A DNA stretch of 44,109 nt from NCBI GenBank assembly GCA_910583845.1, contig CAJUAB010000037.1, forward strand, positions 1 to 44,109, in the 5' to 3' direction. Under the pieces are notes generated by a model that had not been told where the DNA came from, made no database searches, and saw nothing but the letters and a program-made list of their open reading frames with translations. The first letter of the stretch is position 1. The number at the start of each line of letters is the position of its first letter. Shown here piece by piece: positions 16,644 to 25,974 of this stretch. The position numbers and the translations under genes are program-made. Origin of the DNA: an uncultured Acetatifactor sp. GTDB lineage: Bacteria; Bacillota; Clostridia; Lachnospirales; Lachnospiraceae.

Positions 16644-18497
16644 TTACTGCGCGCTCATGGCGGCATCCTCGGCGGCCGCTCTCAGCTTGGCCTCGTTCTC
16701 CTGGAACTCCACACACTGATCGTAGCCGTACTCGTTGGCCTGAGAAACCATATTCGCTACAACAGAGTCAAATGTCGCATCGTCCTTTGCGTAGATTGCC
16801 TCCCAGGAACCGTTCTTGATACAGGTAGCCACCTGCTGCCAGATCAGATCCAGCTCCTCGCTTCTGGGTGTGGCGGAATACATGGTGCCGGGAGCAAGTC
16901 TGTAATTCCAGTTGTCAAACAGGCTGTCAAACGTGGTGGTCCCGAAATGCGCTCTCCAGTCGGCCTCTATCTCGGAGCCGGCTTCCGCCGCGTTGCACTC
17001 CCAGTTTCTGTAGTTGTAGGTGTCACCGTTGGAATCCAGATTCTCGGCGTCAATCCCCCATGTGGTATTGTTCATCTTGAAGTTTCCGTCCTCAAAGGTT
17101 CCGGAATAGCCGTCGGTCATCTGGGTCTTGCCATCCAGCTTCGCGCTTCTGCCCAGGTCGGTGAACTGCGTCTTGCCGTTGTCATCATAGTACCAGCATA
17201 CATCCTTGGGGCCATACTCGGCAACCATACGTCCCTCGGGCGTGGACAGCCAGTTCAGGATCGCCATGCACAGTTCGGGATACTCGGTCTTGGCGCCGAT
17301 GGTCCAGGGTCTGTTGCCGCCATAGATATTCTGTCCATAGCAGATGGGCGTGGCCTCGGTGGGAGGGCAGGGAGCCATCATCTTGCCTTCCGCGGCATGA
17401 GCCTCGGAATTGTACATCGCGGAGCCCAAGAAGTTGAACACGTTCAGGAACGCGGTACCGTTCTGGTAGTCCTCTACCATACCGTCATACTTCTGCGTCT
17501 GAGAGTCGGGATCAAGCAGGCCTCTCTGATACAGGGTATTGTAGAATTTCAGGCAGGTCAGATAAGGGCCGTTCTCCTCCAGGCAGGGATGATAGGTCTG
17601 GTCCGTGGGATTGTACAGGCCAAAGCCGAACTCATCATAACCATAGTAAGCGCTGGCGGTGGACTTGACAAACATGGCCATATCTCCGTCCCAGTCGTTG
17701 AACAGGGAAACGCCGTAGGTGGTCTTGCCGTTATCGTCCTCAGGGCAGATTTCCTTCATCTGCGCCAGTACTTCCACCATATCGTCCAGATCTCTGATCT
17801 CGGGATAGCCCAGCTGCTTGTAGAGATCCCAGCGCAGCCCCCACTCATACATCATACCCTGACGCTCCTGGGCGTTCAGAGCCACGTCAAAGCCGTATCC
17901 ATAGGTGGTACCGCCGGATATCTGCTGATTCTTGTCCAGAGCGGCCGGGAAATGCTCCTTGATATACGGGCCGTACTCATCCAGCAGATCATCCTCGTTC
18001 CAGTCAAACAGCATGCCCTTCTCAATAGCCTGCAGATACTGGTCGGAATCATTGCCCCAGATTACCAGGTCGCCCAGGTTGCCGGACTCCATACGGGTCT
18101 GGAAAGTACCCTCCGCCTCCGGAATAATATTCAGTTTTACATTGAACTTCTCCAGCATGATCTGGCCAAACCAGCCGATCTGCTCGCCGGAATAGTTTGC
18201 CAGCTGATCGTACACATCCAGTGTAACGGTCTCGGCGGGAATCACATCGGACAGATCCGCCTCTGTCACGGACCCGGAAGATTCCCCGGCAGGCTCACTG
18301 CTCTCCGTCCCGTTGTTCTCTGTTCCGGCGTTTTCCGCACCGGTGTCTGTTGCGTTGTCGCCGGACTCAGCAGGCGCGCTCTGGCTGCCGCCCTCGGGCT
18401 CTGAAGACCCGTTTTCAGCCGGGGTACTGCCGCAGGCCGCCAGTGACAGCGTCATCGCAGCCGCCATGCACAGCGCCACAATTTTCTTTGCTTTCAT
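16644..18497 (-). CDS. ABC sugar transporter solute-binding lipoprotein (LipO/YtcQ type)
   Basis: 617 residues. A signal peptide ends in the lipobox LAAC (Cys about residue 22), followed by a long Ser/Glu/Gly-rich spacer, so the protein is a membrane-anchored extracellular binding protein. The fold begins near residue 90 with phrases typical of the family 1 binding proteins paired with LplB/LplC permeases (NVKLNIIPEAEGTF, GYGFDVALNAQ, CMAILNWLSTPEGR). A complex glycan or its oligosaccharides is the likely ligand class, but which one cannot be read. GGAGG precedes the ATG by 11 bases. It follows the lplC-type gene after a 145-base spacer with two hairpins. Confidence 0.92.
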   Translation of the reverse strand: MKAKKIVALCMAAAMTLSLAACGSTPAENGSSEPEGGSQSAPAESGDNATDTGAENAGTENNGTESSEPAGESSGSVTEADLSDVIPAETVTLDVYDQLANYSGEQIGWFGQIMLEKFNVKLNIIPEAEGTFQTRMESGNLGDLVIWGNDSDQYLQAIEKGMLFDWNEDDLLDEYGPYIKEHFPAALDKNQQISGGTTYGYGFDVALNAQERQGMMYEWGLRWDLYKQLGYPEIRDLDDMVEVLAQMKEICPEDDNGKTTYGVSLFNDWDGDMAMFVKSTASAYYGYDEFGFGLYNPTDQTYHPCLEENGPYLTCLKFYNTLYQRGLLDPDSQTQKYDGMVEDYQNGTAFLNVFNFLGSAMYNSEAHAAEGKMMAPCPPTEATPICYGQNIYGGNRPWTIGAKTEYPELCMAILNWLSTPEGRMVAEYGPKDVCWYYDDNGKTQFTDLGRSAKLDGKTQMTDGYSGTFEDGNFKMNNTTWGIDAENLDSNGDTYNYRNWECNAAEAGSEIEADWRAHFGTTTFDSLFDNWNYRLAPGTMYSATPRSEELDLIWQQVATCIKNGSWEAIYAKDDATFDSVVANMVSQANEYGYDQCVEFQENEAKLRAAAEDAAMSAQ

Positions 18498-18566
18498 AAT
18501 AATTCATCCTCCTTATTGAAAATCCCGCGTCCGGCCGGATGGTCAGACGCCGCTGTATTGCATAAA

Positions 18567-18629
18567 CCGCCGGATATATGGCGGATTGTGCCGTTTTTTC
18601 CCTGTAGTTCCCGGAACGATAAGTTCCGG
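18567..18629 (-). other. Two hairpins between lplC-like and binding-protein genes
   Basis: CCGCC/GGCGG (18567-18584) and CCGGAAC/GTTCCGG with a 5-nt loop (18611-18629) lie in the spacer. Neither is followed by a U run on the minus strand. Such hairpins often protect the downstream binding-protein mRNA and allow it to be made in excess over the permeases; that is inference here. Confidence 0.5.
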
Positions 18630-18642
18630 CTCTGCCGGACAT

Positions 18643-19608
18643 TTATCCTTTTACCGCTCCAAGCATAATGCCCTTCTCAAAGTACCGCTGCATAAAAGGA
18701 TATACCAACAGGATCGGGATCACCGTCACCATGGATATCGTGTATTTGATCACCTTTCCGCTCATGGCCGACTGAATGGCCGCATCGCTGACCGCTCCCC
18801 CGGACTGCATCAGGGCGCTTAAGTTGGAGGCCTGATTCAGATAGATATACAGTCTGTGCTGCAGGGTATACAGCTTGGGCGCGGACTGCATATAGATCAG
18901 GGAATCCGTCAGGGAGTTCCAATTTCCCACGGCACCGAATATGGCGATGGTGGCCAGAATGGGTTTGCTGAGCGGCCAGATAATCCTGCGGAACACGGTC
19001 ATGTAGGAAGCCCCGTCCATGGAAGCGCTCTCCTCCAGCTCCGCCGGGATGGATTCTATATAGGTTTTAACCAGTATGATGTTATATGGCGCTACAATGC
19101 CGGGAATAATGTACACCCAAAAATTGTTGGTCAGTCCCAGCATCTGGATATTCAGAAATACCGGTATCAGTCCGGCGTTAAAGTACATGGTGATAATCAG
19201 GAAACGATACCAGAACTTTCTGCCCCACATCTCCTCCTTGGTGACCAGATATCCCACCAGGGCGGAAGCCGCCACCATGAAAGCCGTTCCCAGAAGCGTC
19301 CGGGATACGGAGACCATGAACGCAGAAGACAGATCTCCCACATTCAGCAGGGATGCGTAGTTGCCCAGATGAAGTCCCCGGGGGATAAAGTTGATCTGTC
19401 CCTTGAGCACCAGGTCATTGTCGCTGATCGTATTGATAAACAGGTAGTAAAACGGGAAAATACATGCCAGCGTGAACAGTCCGAACAGCAGATAGTTCAA
19501 AACGTTGAATATCACGTCTCCCGCCTTTATTTTGTATTTGTGTCTGTGGAGCTTCTCGTATTTCTTTTCCGCCTTTAAGTCCGCTTTTTCCTGCGCAGTC
19601 TTTGCCAT
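18643..19608 (-). CDS. ABC sugar transporter permease, LplC/YtcP type
   Basis: Membrane permease of the MalG-like group, 321 residues with about six transmembrane helices after a basic N-terminus. The cytoplasmic EAA loop that docks to the ATPase reads EESASMDGASYMTVFRRIIWP. The end VKYFEKGIMLGAVKG-like (FEKGIMLGAVKG) is diagnostic of LplC/YtcP. GAGGT sits 5 bases before the ATG. It starts 15 bases after the LplB-type gene. No ATPase gene is present; such importers commonly share the MsmX/MsiK-type ATPase encoded elsewhere. Confidence 0.93.
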   Translation of the reverse strand: MAKTAQEKADLKAEKKYEKLHRHKYKIKAGDVIFNVLNYLLFGLFTLACIFPFYYLFINTISDNDLVLKGQINFIPRGLHLGNYASLLNVGDLSSAFMVSVSRTLLGTAFMVAASALVGYLVTKEEMWGRKFWYRFLIITMYFNAGLIPVFLNIQMLGLTNNFWVYIIPGIVAPYNIILVKTYIESIPAELEESASMDGASYMTVFRRIIWPLSKPILATIAIFGAVGNWNSLTDSLIYMQSAPKLYTLQHRLYIYLNQASNLSALMQSGGAVSDAAIQSAMSGKVIKYTISMVTVIPILLVYPFMQRYFEKGIMLGAVKG

Positions 19609-19623
19609 GTTTACCTCACCCCC

Positions 19624-21075
19624 TTATATGATGCTCTCGCCGCGGAGCAGCTTGGATATGCCGTTTGCACCAAACAGAAGCGCCACGCTGATCACCGACT
19701 TCAACATGCCCACCACCGTTGTCAGCGGTATGGAACCTTTTCCGATACCGAGCTTATATACATACAGATCCAGCACCATGATGGAAGAGGTGTTGGCGGG
19801 ATTCTCAAATACCAGGTACTGCTCCATGCCGTTACTCAGGATATTGGCCACCGACATAAGCAGCAGCACGAAAAATGTAGGGATCAGACCGGGAACCGTA
19901 ATATGTAACATCCTCTGGAACCTTCCCGCGCCGTCCACCGTGGCCGCCTCATACAGCTGCTGGTCGATGCCCGAAATCGCCGCTATGTATATGATGGCGC
20001 TCCAGCCGATTCCCTTCCAGGTTCCCCAGGCCCACATCTTCAGCCACATATGGTCGCCGTTCATCAGAAGATTCTTTCCCTCTGCCCAGACGCCCGTGTT
20101 GACCATCATGCTGCTCAGGAAACCGTCCGTGGAAAAGATACAGAACGCGATGGCATATACCAGCACCCAGCTGATAAAGTTCGGCACCGTGGTAAAGGTC
20201 TGCACAAAGCGCCGGAACTTTAAATTTTTCATCTCACAGAGGAAGATCGCGAATGCCATGGGCATCCAGCTGGTCAGTATGCCGATGCCGCTCATGGCCA
20301 GGGTATTCTTCATCGTGTTTAAAATATCCCTGACGGTGGCCTTGTTCTTGACCAGTTCCCCGAACCACTTGAATCCCACAAATTTTTCCATGGTCAATGT
20401 ATCGCCGGCCTTATAGTCAAAGAACGCGTAGCGCCAGCCCGCCAGCGGCAGATAGGCAAAAACCGCGATCAGGGCGATAAAGGGCAGAAACATCAGAAAC
20501 AGCTTATATTTGGACTCCATGCCAAACTTCTCTTCCGATTTGCTTCTGGCCAGCAATACGATCTGGGCCAGCGCCAGCAGCAGCACGAGGGCAAAGGCGA
20601 TCAACGCGGGCCAGTAACCCGATGAAAACATGGGCTCCACCCTGTCGGGCTTGCTCGTCCGGGACACCTGGGTGTAAGCCGCGTAGATCCCCGCCATGCC
20701 CGCCAGCTCTATGGCGCAACCGATCACCGAAACCAGGTTGCCCAGCTTCTTTAACTTATGATTGCCCAAAGACATACACCCGCTGGCGGCGTTGGCCGCG
20801 ATTCCCACACAGACCGCCAGCGCCGAACCGTAGAGGAGCCGCAGGGAGGACTCCATCACCCACTCCTTTTTGATCGCCCGTCCGAACTCCGCCGTCAGAG
20901 ACGAATAGGAGATGCCCGATGTGAACAGCGACAGATTTTTGTTGATCATTCCGCTGATACGCACCGGATTCAGGGCCGGAATAAATAGAAAGATCACCGA
21001 TATCAGAATCGCTATCCGAAACGGATAATAGAGTTTTTCTGATATGACTTCCTGCTTTGTCTTTGCGTTGTTCAT
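19624..21075 (-). CDS. ABC sugar transporter permease, LplB/YteP type, with N-terminal membrane extension
   Basis: 483 residues, against about 300 for ordinary LplB permeases. The last 290 residues (from KYKLFLMFLPFIALIAVF) are a complete LplB-type permease, with FTTVPNFISWV and the EAA loop YEAATVDGAGRFQRMLHITVP. The first 195 residues are an extra domain with about four hydrophobic segments (AILISVIFLFIPAL, LYGSALAVCVGIAANAASG, LVSVIGCAIELAGMAGIYAA, WPALIAFALVLLLALAQIVLLA). ATG 21075 has AAAGGA 10 bases upstream; the extension to 21165 overlaps the promoter and is rejected. First gene of the operon. Confidence 0.9.
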   Translation of the reverse strand: MNNAKTKQEVISEKLYYPFRIAILISVIFLFIPALNPVRISGMINKNLSLFTSGISYSSLTAEFGRAIKKEWVMESSLRLLYGSALAVCVGIAANAASGCMSLGNHKLKKLGNLVSVIGCAIELAGMAGIYAAYTQVSRTSKPDRVEPMFSSGYWPALIAFALVLLLALAQIVLLARSKSEEKFGMESKYKLFLMFLPFIALIAVFAYLPLAGWRYAFFDYKAGDTLTMEKFVGFKWFGELVKNKATVRDILNTMKNTLAMSGIGILTSWMPMAFAIFLCEMKNLKFRRFVQTFTTVPNFISWVLVYAIAFCIFSTDGFLSSMMVNTGVWAEGKNLLMNGDHMWLKMWAWGTWKGIGWSAIIYIAAISGIDQQLYEAATVDGAGRFQRMLHITVPGLIPTFFVLLLMSVANILSNGMEQYLVFENPANTSSIMVLDLYVYKLGIGKGSIPLTTVVGMLKSVISVALLFGANGISKLLRGESII

Positions 21076-21114
21076 CTCAATTTGTCCTTTCTTTTTGGAT
21101 GTCTGTTCATTTGT

Positions 21115-21143
21115 AATATAAACCGTTTCCTCGAAAATGTCAA
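21115..21143 (-). promoter_or_regulatory. Promoter of the sugar ABC operon
   Basis: TTGACA, 17 bases, TATATT: nearly perfect sigma-A promoter 40 bases before the lplB-like start. The spacer and -10 overlap a catabolite-responsive-element-like half palindrome (GAAACGGTTT, 21118-21131), so CcpA or a LacI-family repressor could act here; that part is speculative. Confidence 0.8.
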
Positions 21144-21250
21144 GCTGATTATGCAATTTAGTCAATAGAAAACGATTAAGAATTTTTTTTCATATGAATT
21201 TTGTGCATATCCCGTGATTTATCATAAAAGAAATGACCGTATAAACGCAG

Positions 21251-21300
21251 AAAAACAGGGCCTTGCTTTATGCAGAATTATTCTGCGGCAATGCCCTGTT
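21251..21300 (-). terminator. Terminator of the ftsH-uvrC transcript
   Basis: A long hairpin built of stacked stems: AACAGGGC/GCCCTGTT, TTGC/GCAA and GCAGAA/TTCTGC around a 3-nt loop, with small bulges. TTTTT follows on the minus strand. It lies about 90 bases past the uvrC stop. Confidence 0.85.
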
Positions 21301-21391
21301 CAATAATATGCTCCTACCAAGCCGTTCTCCCTCTGTAATTGCGGATAAAAAGCAGAGAGAACTCCTGTCATTATTTGATTTTGGAAAACGT

Positions 21392-23263
21392 TTAAGGTGT
21401 CTGTTGCCGGAAGAAGCGGCAGATTTCCTCCGCCACATGCCGCGGAATCTCCGGTACCTGCATCAGTTCTTCCACCGATGCCGCTCTGATCTCCTCCATG
21501 GACTTGAAATGCCGCATCAGAGCCTTGCGCCGCGCAGGCCCCACGCCGGGGATCTCATCCAGCCTGGATTTGACCTGGGCCTTGCCGCGCAGGGATCTGT
21601 GGTATTCAATGGCAAAGCGGTGGGCCTCGTCCTGAATCCGGGTGATCAGCTTGAAGCCTTCGCTGCGGGTGTCTATGGGAATCTCCACATTGTTATAATA
21701 CAAGCCCCTGGTGCGGTGGTTGTCATCTTTCACCATCCCGCACACCGGAATGTGGATCTGTAGTTCTTCCAATACTGACAGCGCGATATTTACCTGCCCC
21801 CTGCCGCCATCCATGAGCAGCAGATCGGGAAATTTGGTAAAACTGCCGTACTCCTGATCCAGTTCCCTCTCCTCCAGTTCCCGGCTCTCCTCCAGGCCAT
21901 GAACCAGCCTCCGCGTCAACACCTCTCTCATGCATGCATAGTCATCCGGCCCCGCCACAGTTTTGATGCGGAATTTCCTGTAATCGCTGCGCTTGGGTTT
22001 CCCCTTCTCATATACCACCATGGACCCCACATTCTCAAACCCGCTGATATTGGAAATATCAAAAGCCTCCATGCGGTCCACACAGGAGAGACCCAGCCAG
22101 TCGGCAATCTCCTTCACTGCGCCGATGGTGCGTCCCTCCTCCCGCTTCAGCTTCTCCTTGTCCTGGCCAAGCACGAGCTTCGCGTTCTGGGCCGCCAGCT
22201 CCACCAGCTTCTCCTTGCTGCCGATCTTGGGTACATGGATACGTACCCGGGAGCCCTTTCGCTCGGAGAGCCATTTCTCTACCAGCTCCCTGTCTCCGAT
22301 CTCATACTGTAACATCAGTTCCCGGGGAATGAAGGGAGTGCCGGCATAGAACTGCTTTACAAAGTCCTCCAGAATCTGGTCTTTTTTTCTTCCTGACACA
22401 TGCATCATATAGTAGTGCTCCCTGCCGATCAGCTTGCCGTCCCTCACAAAGAACACCTGCACCACCGCGTCCGTCTCGTCCTGATACAGCGCGATAATGT
22501 CCTTGTCATCCAGCGCGCTGTCCGTAATCTTCTGTTTCTGGGAGACAGATTTCACACTGGCATGGAGATCCCGATACCGGGCGGCTTCCTCAAACTCCAT
22601 GTTCTCCGCCGCCTGGGTCATCTTCTCCTCCAGATCCTTCAAAATCTTATTATAATTGCCGTTCAGAAATTCCAGGGCCTGCCCCAGCTGCTGCCGATAC
22701 TGTTCCTTTCCAATGTAACCCTGGCAGGGAGCCATACACTGCCTGATATGATAGTTCAGGCAGGGGCGGTCATTTCCGATCTCTCTGGGCAGACTGCGGT
22801 TGCAGGTCCGCAGGCAGAACAGCTTGTTCAGCAGTTCAATGGTGTCCTTTACCGCCGCCGCGCTGGTATAAGGGCCATAGTAGCGGGACTTGTCTTTCTT
22901 CATCTGCCGGGAAAACAGGATGCGGGGAAATTCTTCCCCCATGGTCACCTTAATATACGGATACGTCTTGTCATCCTTCAGCAGTGTATTGTACTTGGGA
23001 GAATGCTCCTTGATCAGGTTATTCTCCAGTACCAGCGCCTCCAGCTCCGAGTCCGTTACAATATACTCAAAACGGGCGATCAGCGTCACCATCTTGTCGA
23101 TCATGGGGCCCCTGCCGATATTTTCCCGAAAGTAGGAGCGCACACGATTGTGCAGATTTACCGCTTTACCCACATACAGGATGCCGTCTCCGGCATCCCG
23201 CATGATATAGACTCCCGGCTTTGCCGGTAATTTTTTCAGTTCTTCCTCAAAATCAAAAGTCAT
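21392..23263 (-). CDS. uvrC: Excinuclease ABC subunit C
   Basis: UvrC makes both incisions in nucleotide excision repair together with UvrB. 623 residues, normal size. The N-terminal GIY-YIG nuclease domain is seen as KPGVYIMRDAGDGILYVGKAVNLHNRVRSYF. A UvrB-binding (UVR) region follows around residues 200-240 (MEFEEAARYRDL). The C-terminal RNase H-like nuclease has FDISNISGFENVGSMVVYEKG and PDLLLMDGGRGQVNIA, and the double helix-hairpin-helix ends with DEIPGVGPARRKALMRHF. The extension upstream to 23428 lies in the ftsH coding end; the ATG at 23263 has GAGG 5 bases before it. Located 61 bases after ftsH. Confidence 0.97.
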   Translation of the reverse strand: MTFDFEEELKKLPAKPGVYIMRDAGDGILYVGKAVNLHNRVRSYFRENIGRGPMIDKMVTLIARFEYIVTDSELEALVLENNLIKEHSPKYNTLLKDDKTYPYIKVTMGEEFPRILFSRQMKKDKSRYYGPYTSAAAVKDTIELLNKLFCLRTCNRSLPREIGNDRPCLNYHIRQCMAPCQGYIGKEQYRQQLGQALEFLNGNYNKILKDLEEKMTQAAENMEFEEAARYRDLHASVKSVSQKQKITDSALDDKDIIALYQDETDAVVQVFFVRDGKLIGREHYYMMHVSGRKKDQILEDFVKQFYAGTPFIPRELMLQYEIGDRELVEKWLSERKGSRVRIHVPKIGSKEKLVELAAQNAKLVLGQDKEKLKREEGRTIGAVKEIADWLGLSCVDRMEAFDISNISGFENVGSMVVYEKGKPKRSDYRKFRIKTVAGPDDYACMREVLTRRLVHGLEESRELEERELDQEYGSFTKFPDLLLMDGGRGQVNIALSVLEELQIHIPVCGMVKDDNHRTRGLYYNNVEIPIDTRSEGFKLITRIQDEAHRFAIEYHRSLRGKAQVKSRLDEIPGVGPARRKALMRHFKSMEEIRAASVEELMQVPEIPRHVAEEICRFFRQQTP

Positions 23264-23324
23264 AGCTTCCTCGCTGATTTGCTTTCCCCCTGATACCGCA
23301 TCGGGAAATCTGGGGAAAAACACA

Positions 23325-25796
23325 TTACAGGTTCCCGCCTGAGAATCGCCCTGTAGAACCCCTGTGGGGAGGCCTGCTCTCCCTGTCCTGTGTGCCGGGG
23401 ACAACCGTGTCCTTCTGCGGGGCCGCATCCGGCTCCTGCCCGTTTCTCTGCCCGTCCTGGCTGTGCGCAGTCCCGTCAGTGACCGTCACATCCATTCCCG
23501 AAGTTTGGTTTTCCCTGCGGCCATCCCCCGGATTGTTCCCGGAGTTTTCCTTGTTCTGACCGTCTGCCGGATTGCTTCCGGAACTCTCTCCGCTTTGTGC
23601 GGCTGTCTGCCTGTTCCCCGGAGTTTCTCCGTTCTGTTCCCCTGCCGGGCTACCTCCGGCGTCCGCTTCATTCTGGGAAGGGGGGCCGGAGCTCTCTCTT
23701 TCCTGGCCGCTTACCGGGCCGCTCCCGGAGCTCTCTCTTTCCTGACCGCTGACCGGACCGTTCCCGGCCTTTTCCCCGTTCCCGTCCGAAACCTTTGCTG
23801 CGGCGGACTTACCGCCCTCCGCTGTCTCTTCCCCGGGATCGGGCAGGCCTTTCTCCCGGCGGAAAATCTCCATGAACTCCTTGCCGGTGATGGTCTCTTT
23901 CTCGATCAGGTACTCCGCCAGCTTATCCATAAGCTCCCTGTTCTCCCGCAGCAGTTCCTTTGCCTTCTCGTAGCTCTCTTTCAGGATAGCCACCACCTCC
24001 GCGTCGATTTCCGCCTCGGTGGCGTCACTGCAATTCAGCGTGGCGGCGCTGTCCAGGTATTTGTTCTGCATGGAAGCCAGCCCGATCAGGCCAAACCTCT
24101 TGCTCATGCCGTACTCCGTCACCATGGCCTTGGCAATGCCTGTGGCCTTCTCAATATCGTTGGCCGCGCCCGTGGTCACAGTTTCAAATACAATCTCCTC
24201 CGCCGCCCGGCCGCCCACCAGGCTCACCAGCATATCCCGCAGTTCCGCCTCGGTATTCAGATATTTCTCCTCCTCAGGCACATGCATCACATAACCCAGC
24301 GCCCCCATGGTGCGGGGTACGATGGTGATCTTCTGCACCGGCTCGGAATTTTTCTGCAAAGCGCTGATCAGCGCGTGGCCAACCTCGTGATAGGACACAA
24401 TACGCCTCTCCTCTTTGCTCATGATGCGGTCTTTTTTCTCCTTGCCCACCAGCACCTGCTCCACCGCGTTGAACAGGTCCTTCTGGCACACATACTCCCG
24501 GTTTTCCTTCACCGCGTTGATGGCCGCCTCATTGATCATATTGGCCAGATCGGAACCCACGGCCCCGCTGGTGGCCAGGGCGATGGCATCCAGATCCACC
24601 GTCTCGTCCATCTTCACGTCCTTGGCATGTACTTTCAGGATATCCACCCGGCCTTTCAGGTCCGGCTTATCCACGATGATCCGGCGGTCAAAACGGCCGG
24701 GACGCAGCAGGGCCTTATCCAGAATCTCCGGACGATTGGTGGCGGCCAGAATCAGGATACCCTTGGAGCTGTCAAAACCGTCCATCTCCGACAGCAGCTG
24801 GTTCAGCGTCTGCTCCCGCTCTTCGTTGCCGCCGCCGTACTTGGAATCACGGCTGCGGCCGATGGCGTCTATCTCGTCTATAAAAATAATGCAGGGAGCG
24901 TTCTTGGTGGCCTCCTTGAACAGATCCCGCACCCGGCTGGCGCCCACGCCCACATACAATTCAATGAAATCGGAACCTGTCAGGGAGAAGAAGGGCACAT
25001 GAGCCTCACCGGCCACCGCTTTTGCCAGAAGAGTCTTACCCGTTCCGGGAGGGCCCACCAGCAGCGCGCCCTTGGGCAGCCGGGCTCCGATCTTGGCATA
25101 TCTGCCCGGATTGTGCAAAAAGTCCACCACCTCCACCAGGGATTCCTTGGCCTCGTCCTCACCGGCCACATCCGCGAAAGTCACGCCGGTCTCCTTCTGT
25201 ACATATACCTTGGCGTTGCTCTTTCCCACGCCCATGGGGCCGCCGCTGCCCCCCATCCTGCGGAACAGAAAGCCCAGCAGAATCCACATCAGCACCAGAG
25301 GAAGCACCAGCGTCATCAGAATCTGCATGATCCATTCGCCCACGCTGGTAGAGATGCCGTAGACTTCCACGCCATGCTCCAGGGCCCTCTGGGTGACGGT
25401 CTCTGTGTTTTCGATCTGTAGGGTCTGATACTCAATCTTAACCGGCTTCATGCTGTAAAAATCATACAGTCTGGGAGCCGAGTCATCCACCACGCCGTCC
25501 TTGAGCGTAAAGCAGACGGTCTCCCCGCTTAATTTCACGGATTCAATCTCATCCGCTTCCATCCTCTCCACAAATGTGGAATAGGGTACTTCCATCACAT
25601 CCCCGCTCTTCCCGAAAAAGAGCGTCCACAGCATGGCCACCAGAAGTAGACTCATCAATACAAAGATCAAAATAAACATTACGCTGGGACGCTGGGGCTT
25701 CTGACCGTTGTTCCCGCCGCCGTTTCCTCCGGGGCCTGTGTTGTCGCCTCCGCCGCCCGTACCGTTGCTGTTATAATTCTCCATCTGAATACCCAT
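23325..25796 (-). CDS. ftsH: ATP-dependent zinc metalloprotease FtsH with long Gly/Ser/Gln-rich C-terminal tail
   Basis: Membrane-bound AAA+ protease that degrades misfolded membrane and short-lived regulatory proteins. 823 residues versus about 610-650 for most FtsH. N-terminal 37 residues are Gly/Asn-rich; transmembrane helices at about 40-62 and 156-178. AAA domain: Walker A GPPGTGKT (248-255), Walker B IIFIDEID (303-310), second region of homology ATNRPEILDKALLRPGRFDR. Zinc site HEVGH (470-474) and third ligand Asp in NDIEKAT (about 547). Residues 655-823 are a low-complexity tail with two perfect 13-residue repeats, absent from ordinary FtsH. AAAGGA precedes the ATG by 6 bases. Promoter at 25901-25929; uvrC follows. 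Confidence 0.97.
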   Translation of the reverse strand: MGIQMENYNSNGTGGGGDNTGPGGNGGGNNGQKPQRPSVMFILIFVLMSLLLVAMLWTLFFGKSGDVMEVPYSTFVERMEADEIESVKLSGETVCFTLKDGVVDDSAPRLYDFYSMKPVKIEYQTLQIENTETVTQRALEHGVEVYGISTSVGEWIMQILMTLVLPLVLMWILLGFLFRRMGGSGGPMGVGKSNAKVYVQKETGVTFADVAGEDEAKESLVEVVDFLHNPGRYAKIGARLPKGALLVGPPGTGKTLLAKAVAGEAHVPFFSLTGSDFIELYVGVGASRVRDLFKEATKNAPCIIFIDEIDAIGRSRDSKYGGGNEEREQTLNQLLSEMDGFDSSKGILILAATNRPEILDKALLRPGRFDRRIIVDKPDLKGRVDILKVHAKDVKMDETVDLDAIALATSGAVGSDLANMINEAAINAVKENREYVCQKDLFNAVEQVLVGKEKKDRIMSKEERRIVSYHEVGHALISALQKNSEPVQKITIVPRTMGALGYVMHVPEEEKYLNTEAELRDMLVSLVGGRAAEEIVFETVTTGAANDIEKATGIAKAMVTEYGMSKRFGLIGLASMQNKYLDSAATLNCSDATEAEIDAEVVAILKESYEKAKELLRENRELMDKLAEYLIEKETITGKEFMEIFRREKGLPDPGEETAEGGKSAAAKVSDGNGEKAGNGPVSGQERESSGSGPVSGQERESSGPPSQNEADAGGSPAGEQNGETPGNRQTAAQSGESSGSNPADGQNKENSGNNPGDGRRENQTSGMDVTVTDGTAHSQDGQRNGQEPDAAPQKDTVVPGTQDRESRPPHRGSTGRFSGGNL
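23682..23759 (-). repeat. 39-bp tandem repeat in the FtsH tail
   Basis: Two consecutive 13-residue units beginning GPVSGQERESSG are encoded by nearly identical 39-bp DNA. The rest of the tail keeps degenerate G-E/N-S-S-G phrases of similar spacing, suggesting growth by repeat expansion. Confidence 0.85.
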
Positions 25797-25900
25797 TATT
25801 TCCTTTCTATATTTAAGTCCCCCGCCCGGGCTTTGAGCTACCTCTCAGAGCCGCCGCTCACATTCCCGGTGCCTGGGGCGTCCGAATCCATATGCATTCT

Positions 25901-25929
25901 ATTATAGAGATTCCCAAAACATAAATCAA
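25901..25929 (-). promoter_or_regulatory. Promoter of ftsH
   Basis: TTGATT, 17 bases, TATAAT, about 100 bases upstream of the ftsH start on the minus strand. Back to back with the plus-strand promoter at 25975, about 45 bases away. Confidence 0.75.
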
Positions 25930-25974
25930 TAGTCGATCTCTAAAAGATTTATAAAGATTTCCAGCATGTATATC

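Noticed and set aside
16548..18404. 618-codon plus-strand frame opposite the sugar-binding protein gene
   Set aside because: Antisense shadow: no ribosome site or family features, and the opposite strand is a clear lipoprotein gene.
21380..21398. Catabolite-element-like AAAACGTTTAA at the uvrC stop
   Set aside because: Wrong position for control of any start, and the flanks do not match the TG...CA ends.
23364..25421. 685-codon plus-strand frame opposite ftsH
   Set aside because: High-GC antisense opening created by ftsH codon use; the product has no recognisable domain.
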